A DNA stretch of 49,785 nucleotides, taken from the NCBI GenBank assembly GCA_035499575.1, contig DATJYN010000037.1, forward strand, positions 1-49,785, given 5' to 3'. This stretch comes from RBG-16-66-20 sp035499575. GTDB lineage: Bacteria > Pseudomonadota > Gammaproteobacteria > Burkholderiales > SG8-39. Position numbers and translations under genes: made by a program. This document shows positions 47,801 through 49,785 of the stretch, piece by piece (the first letter of the stretch is position 1; each line of letters begins with the position of its first letter). The notes under the pieces were generated by a model. That model was not told the DNA's origin. It saw only the letters and a program-made list of their open reading frames with translations, and ran no database searches.

Positions 47801-49785
47801 ATGTCAGAACAAGAACAACAATCCCCCGGGTCCCCCGCTGCTGCCGGCGCGACGCAGTATCCGCTGCTGCCCCTGCGCGACGTGGTGGTATTCCCGCACA
47901 TGGTGATCCCGCTGTTCGTCGGCCGGCCGAAGTCCATCAAGGCGATGGAAACGGCTATGGAGAGCGGCAAGTCCATCCTGCTGGTCGCCCAGCGCTCGGC
48001 CGCCAAGGACGATCCCGGCCCGGAAGACATGTACGAAATCGGCTGCGTTTCCAGCATCCTGCAGATGCTGAAGCTGCCGGACGGCACCGTGAAGGTGCTG
48101 GTGGAGGGCGGCAGCCGTGCCCGCATCAGCAACATCGTCGACCTGCGCACCCACTGGGTGGCGGACGGCGCCCCGATCCCGGTCGAGAGTGCGCCGCCGC
48201 CGGAAGTCGAGGCCATGCGCCGCGCGCTGCTGTCGGCCTTCGACCAGTACGTCAAGCTGAACAAGAAGATCCCCCCCGAGATCCTGACTTCCCTCGGCGG
48301 CATCGACGAGGCCGGCCGCCTGGCCGACACCGTGGCGGCGCACCTGCCGCTGAAGCTGGAGCAGAAACAGCAGGTGCTGGAGATGTTCGAGGTGAAGGCG
48401 CGCCTGGAGCACCTGCTCAGTCAGCTCGAGACCGAGATCGACATCCTGCAGGTCGAGAAGCGTATCCGCGGGCGCGTCAAGCGCCAGATGGAGAAGAGCC
48501 AGCGCGAGTACTACCTGAACGAGCAGGTGAAGGCGATCCAGAAGGAACTCGGCGAGGGCGAGGAGGGCGCCGACCTGGAAGAAATGGAGAAGCGCATCCG
48601 CAAGGCGCACATGCCCAAGGACGCGCGCAAGAAGGCCGAAACCGAGCTGAAGAAGCTCAAGCTGATGTCGCCCATGTCGGCCGAGGCCACCGTGGTGCGC
48701 AACTACATCGAGACGCTGGTCAACCTGCCATGGCGCAAGAAATCGAAGATCTCGCGCGACATCAAGGCCGCGCAGACGATCCTCGACGAAGACCACTACG
48801 GCCTGGAGAAGGTCAAGGAGCGCATCGTCGAGTACCTGGCGGTGCAGACGCGCGTCGACAAGATGAAGGCACCGATCCTGTGCTTGGTCGGCGCGCCCGG
48901 CGTCGGCAAGACCTCGCTCGGCCAGTCGATCGCCAAGGCCACCAACCGCAAGTTCGTGCGCATGTCGCTGGGCGGCGTGCGCGACGAGGCGGAAGTGCGC
49001 GGCCATCGCCGCACCTACATCGGCTCGATGCCCGGCAAGATCCTGCAGAGCATGACCAAGGTCGGCGTGAAGAACCCGCTGTTCCTGCTCGACGAGGTGG
49101 ACAAGCTCGGCCAGGACTGGCGTGGCGACCCGTCGTCGGCGCTGCTCGAAGTGCTGGACCCGGAGCAGAACAACACCTTTACCGACCACTACATCGAGGT
49201 CGAGTACGACCTGTCGGAGGTGATGTTCATCGCTACGGCGAACACGCTGAACATCCCGGCGCCGCTGCTCGACCGCATGGAAGTGATCAGGCTCTCGGGC
49301 TACACCGAGGACGAGAAGGTCAACATCGCCATGCAGTACCTGCTGCCCAAGCAGATGAAGAACAACGGGCTCAAGGAGGGCGAAGTATCCGTGACCGAGC
49401 CGGCGATCCGCGACATCGTGCGCTACTACACGCGCGAGGCGGGCGTGCGCAGCCTCGAGCGCGAGATTTCCAAGGTCTGCCGCAAGGCGGTCAAGCAGCT
49501 GCTGACGGAGAAGCAGGAGAGCGAGGGCAAGGCAAAGCGCATCACGGTGATGCCGCGCAACCTGGACAAGTTCCTCGGTGTGCGCAAGTACAGCTTCGGC
49601 ATGGCCGAGAAGAAGAACCAGGTCGGGCAGGTGACCGGACTCGCCTGGACCGAGGTGGGCGGCGAGCTGCTGACCATCGAGACCGTAACCATGCCGGGCA
49701 AGGGCAAGACCATCACCACCGGAAAGCTGGGCGAGGTCATGCAGGAGTCGATCCAGGCTGCCTTGTCCGTGGTGCGCAACCGCTC
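47801..49785 (+). CDS. lon: Lon protease (3' end beyond window)
   Basis: ATP-dependent protease of misfolded and regulatory proteins. The first 661 codons are present. The N-terminal substrate domain (YPLLPLRDVVVFPHMVIPLFVGR, about 20-42) is followed by the coiled-coil linker (about 190-290) and AAA+ module with Walker A GAPGVGKTS (about 365-373), Walker B LFLLDEVDKLG and sensor SLGGVRDEAEVRGHRRTYIG. The catalytic Ser/Lys of the protease domain lies past the right edge and cannot be checked. ATG 47801 has AGAGG 5 nt upstream. The gene follows clpX as in most Proteobacteria. Confidence 0.97.
   Translation, partial: MSEQEQQSPGSPAAAGATQYPLLPLRDVVVFPHMVIPLFVGRPKSIKAMETAMESGKSILLVAQRSAAKDDPGPEDMYEIGCVSSILQMLKLPDGTVKVLVEGGSRARISNIVDLRTHWVADGAPIPVESAPPPEVEAMRRALLSAFDQYVKLNKKIPPEILTSLGGIDEAGRLADTVAAHLPLKLEQKQQVLEMFEVKARLEHLLSQLETEIDILQVEKRIRGRVKRQMEKSQREYYLNEQVKAIQKELGEGEEGADLEEMEKRIRKAHMPKDARKKAETELKKLKLMSPMSAEATVVRNYIETLVNLPWRKKSKISRDIKAAQTILDEDHYGLEKVKERIVEYLAVQTRVDKMKAPILCLVGAPGVGKTSLGQSIAKATNRKFVRMSLGGVRDEAEVRGHRRTYIGSMPGKILQSMTKVGVKNPLFLLDEVDKLGQDWRGDPSSALLEVLDPEQNNTFTDHYIEVEYDLSEVMFIATANTLNIPAPLLDRMEVIRLSGYTEDEKVNIAMQYLLPKQMKNNGLKEGEVSVTEPAIRDIVRYYTREAGVRSLEREISKVCRKAVKQLLTEKQESEGKAKRITVMPRNLDKFLGVRKYSFGMAEKKNQVGQVTGLAWTEVGGELLTIETVTMPGKGKTITTGKLGEVMQESIQAALSVVRNR

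Noticed and set aside
1..49785. CRISPR arrays, insertion sequences, prophage or integrase signatures, rRNA
   Set aside because: No spaced direct repeats, transposase or phage-type genes, terminal inverted repeats or rRNA sequence were seen; gene order is that of a stable chromosomal region.

Overview
The window is about 66% GC (estimated by eye) and packed with genes, with no mobile element, CRISPR array or rRNA operon visible. Gene content and order point to a betaproteobacterium: tRNA-Leu/tig/clpP/clpX/lon, tsaB/rimI/udg, lplT divergent from alr/radA, mfd divergent from ispD/ispF, a single-chain PurL, and hpnCDE. No closer placement is possible from the sequence alone.

Layout. 1-204 is the tail of a gene entering from the left. 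209-6184 (minus) is a six-gene operon: LhgO-like FAD oxidoreductase, TRAP transporter dctP-dctQ-dctM, a glutathione transferase and the NAD(P)HX repair enzyme nnr. 6229-13653 (plus) holds a charged-helix/AsmA-like membrane protein, purL and a RidA protein. 13676-19913 (minus) holds mfd, a Sel1-repeat protein, serB, a lipoprotein and a type IV pilin-like protein. 19931-21791 (plus) holds ispD, ispF and a PaiB-like protein. 21793-23118 (minus) holds a 73-residue protein, a GNAT acetyltransferase and an OsmC protein, divergent from a GcvA-like LysR regulator. 24190-26231 (minus) is an EnvZ/OmpR-type pair, divergent from a small secreted protein, a DUF1800 protein and a Tat-exported DUF1501 protein. 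Then come a PlsB/PlsC-type acyltransferase, a PAS-PAS-GGDEF cyclase, two tandem tartrate/D-malate dehydrogenase paralogues, tsaB-rimI-udg, lplT, alr-radA-SDR, an aldo/keto reductase behind hpnC-hpnD-hpnE, tRNA-Leu(UAG), and tig-clpP-clpX-lon (lon runs off the right edge).

Most genes are housekeeping: purine synthesis, MEP isoprenoids feeding squalene synthesis (ispD/ispF, hpnCDE), t6A tRNA modification, DNA repair (mfd, udg, radA), cell wall (alr) and proteostasis (tig, clpXP, lon). I see no obviously new multi-gene system. The noteworthy signals are mostly regulatory. A canonical intrinsic terminator lies inside the first codons of dctQ. Tandem OmpR-type half-sites precede the DUF1800/DUF1501 operon. 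Most divergent gene pairs share one short symmetric -10 core, often only 6-11 nt from the start codon, which predicts near-leaderless mRNAs. Convergent genes share palindromic stop codons with no space for terminators. Short AT-rich, rare-codon patches lie inside otherwise GC-rich housekeeping genes. No stretch of 300 bases or more lacks a gene.
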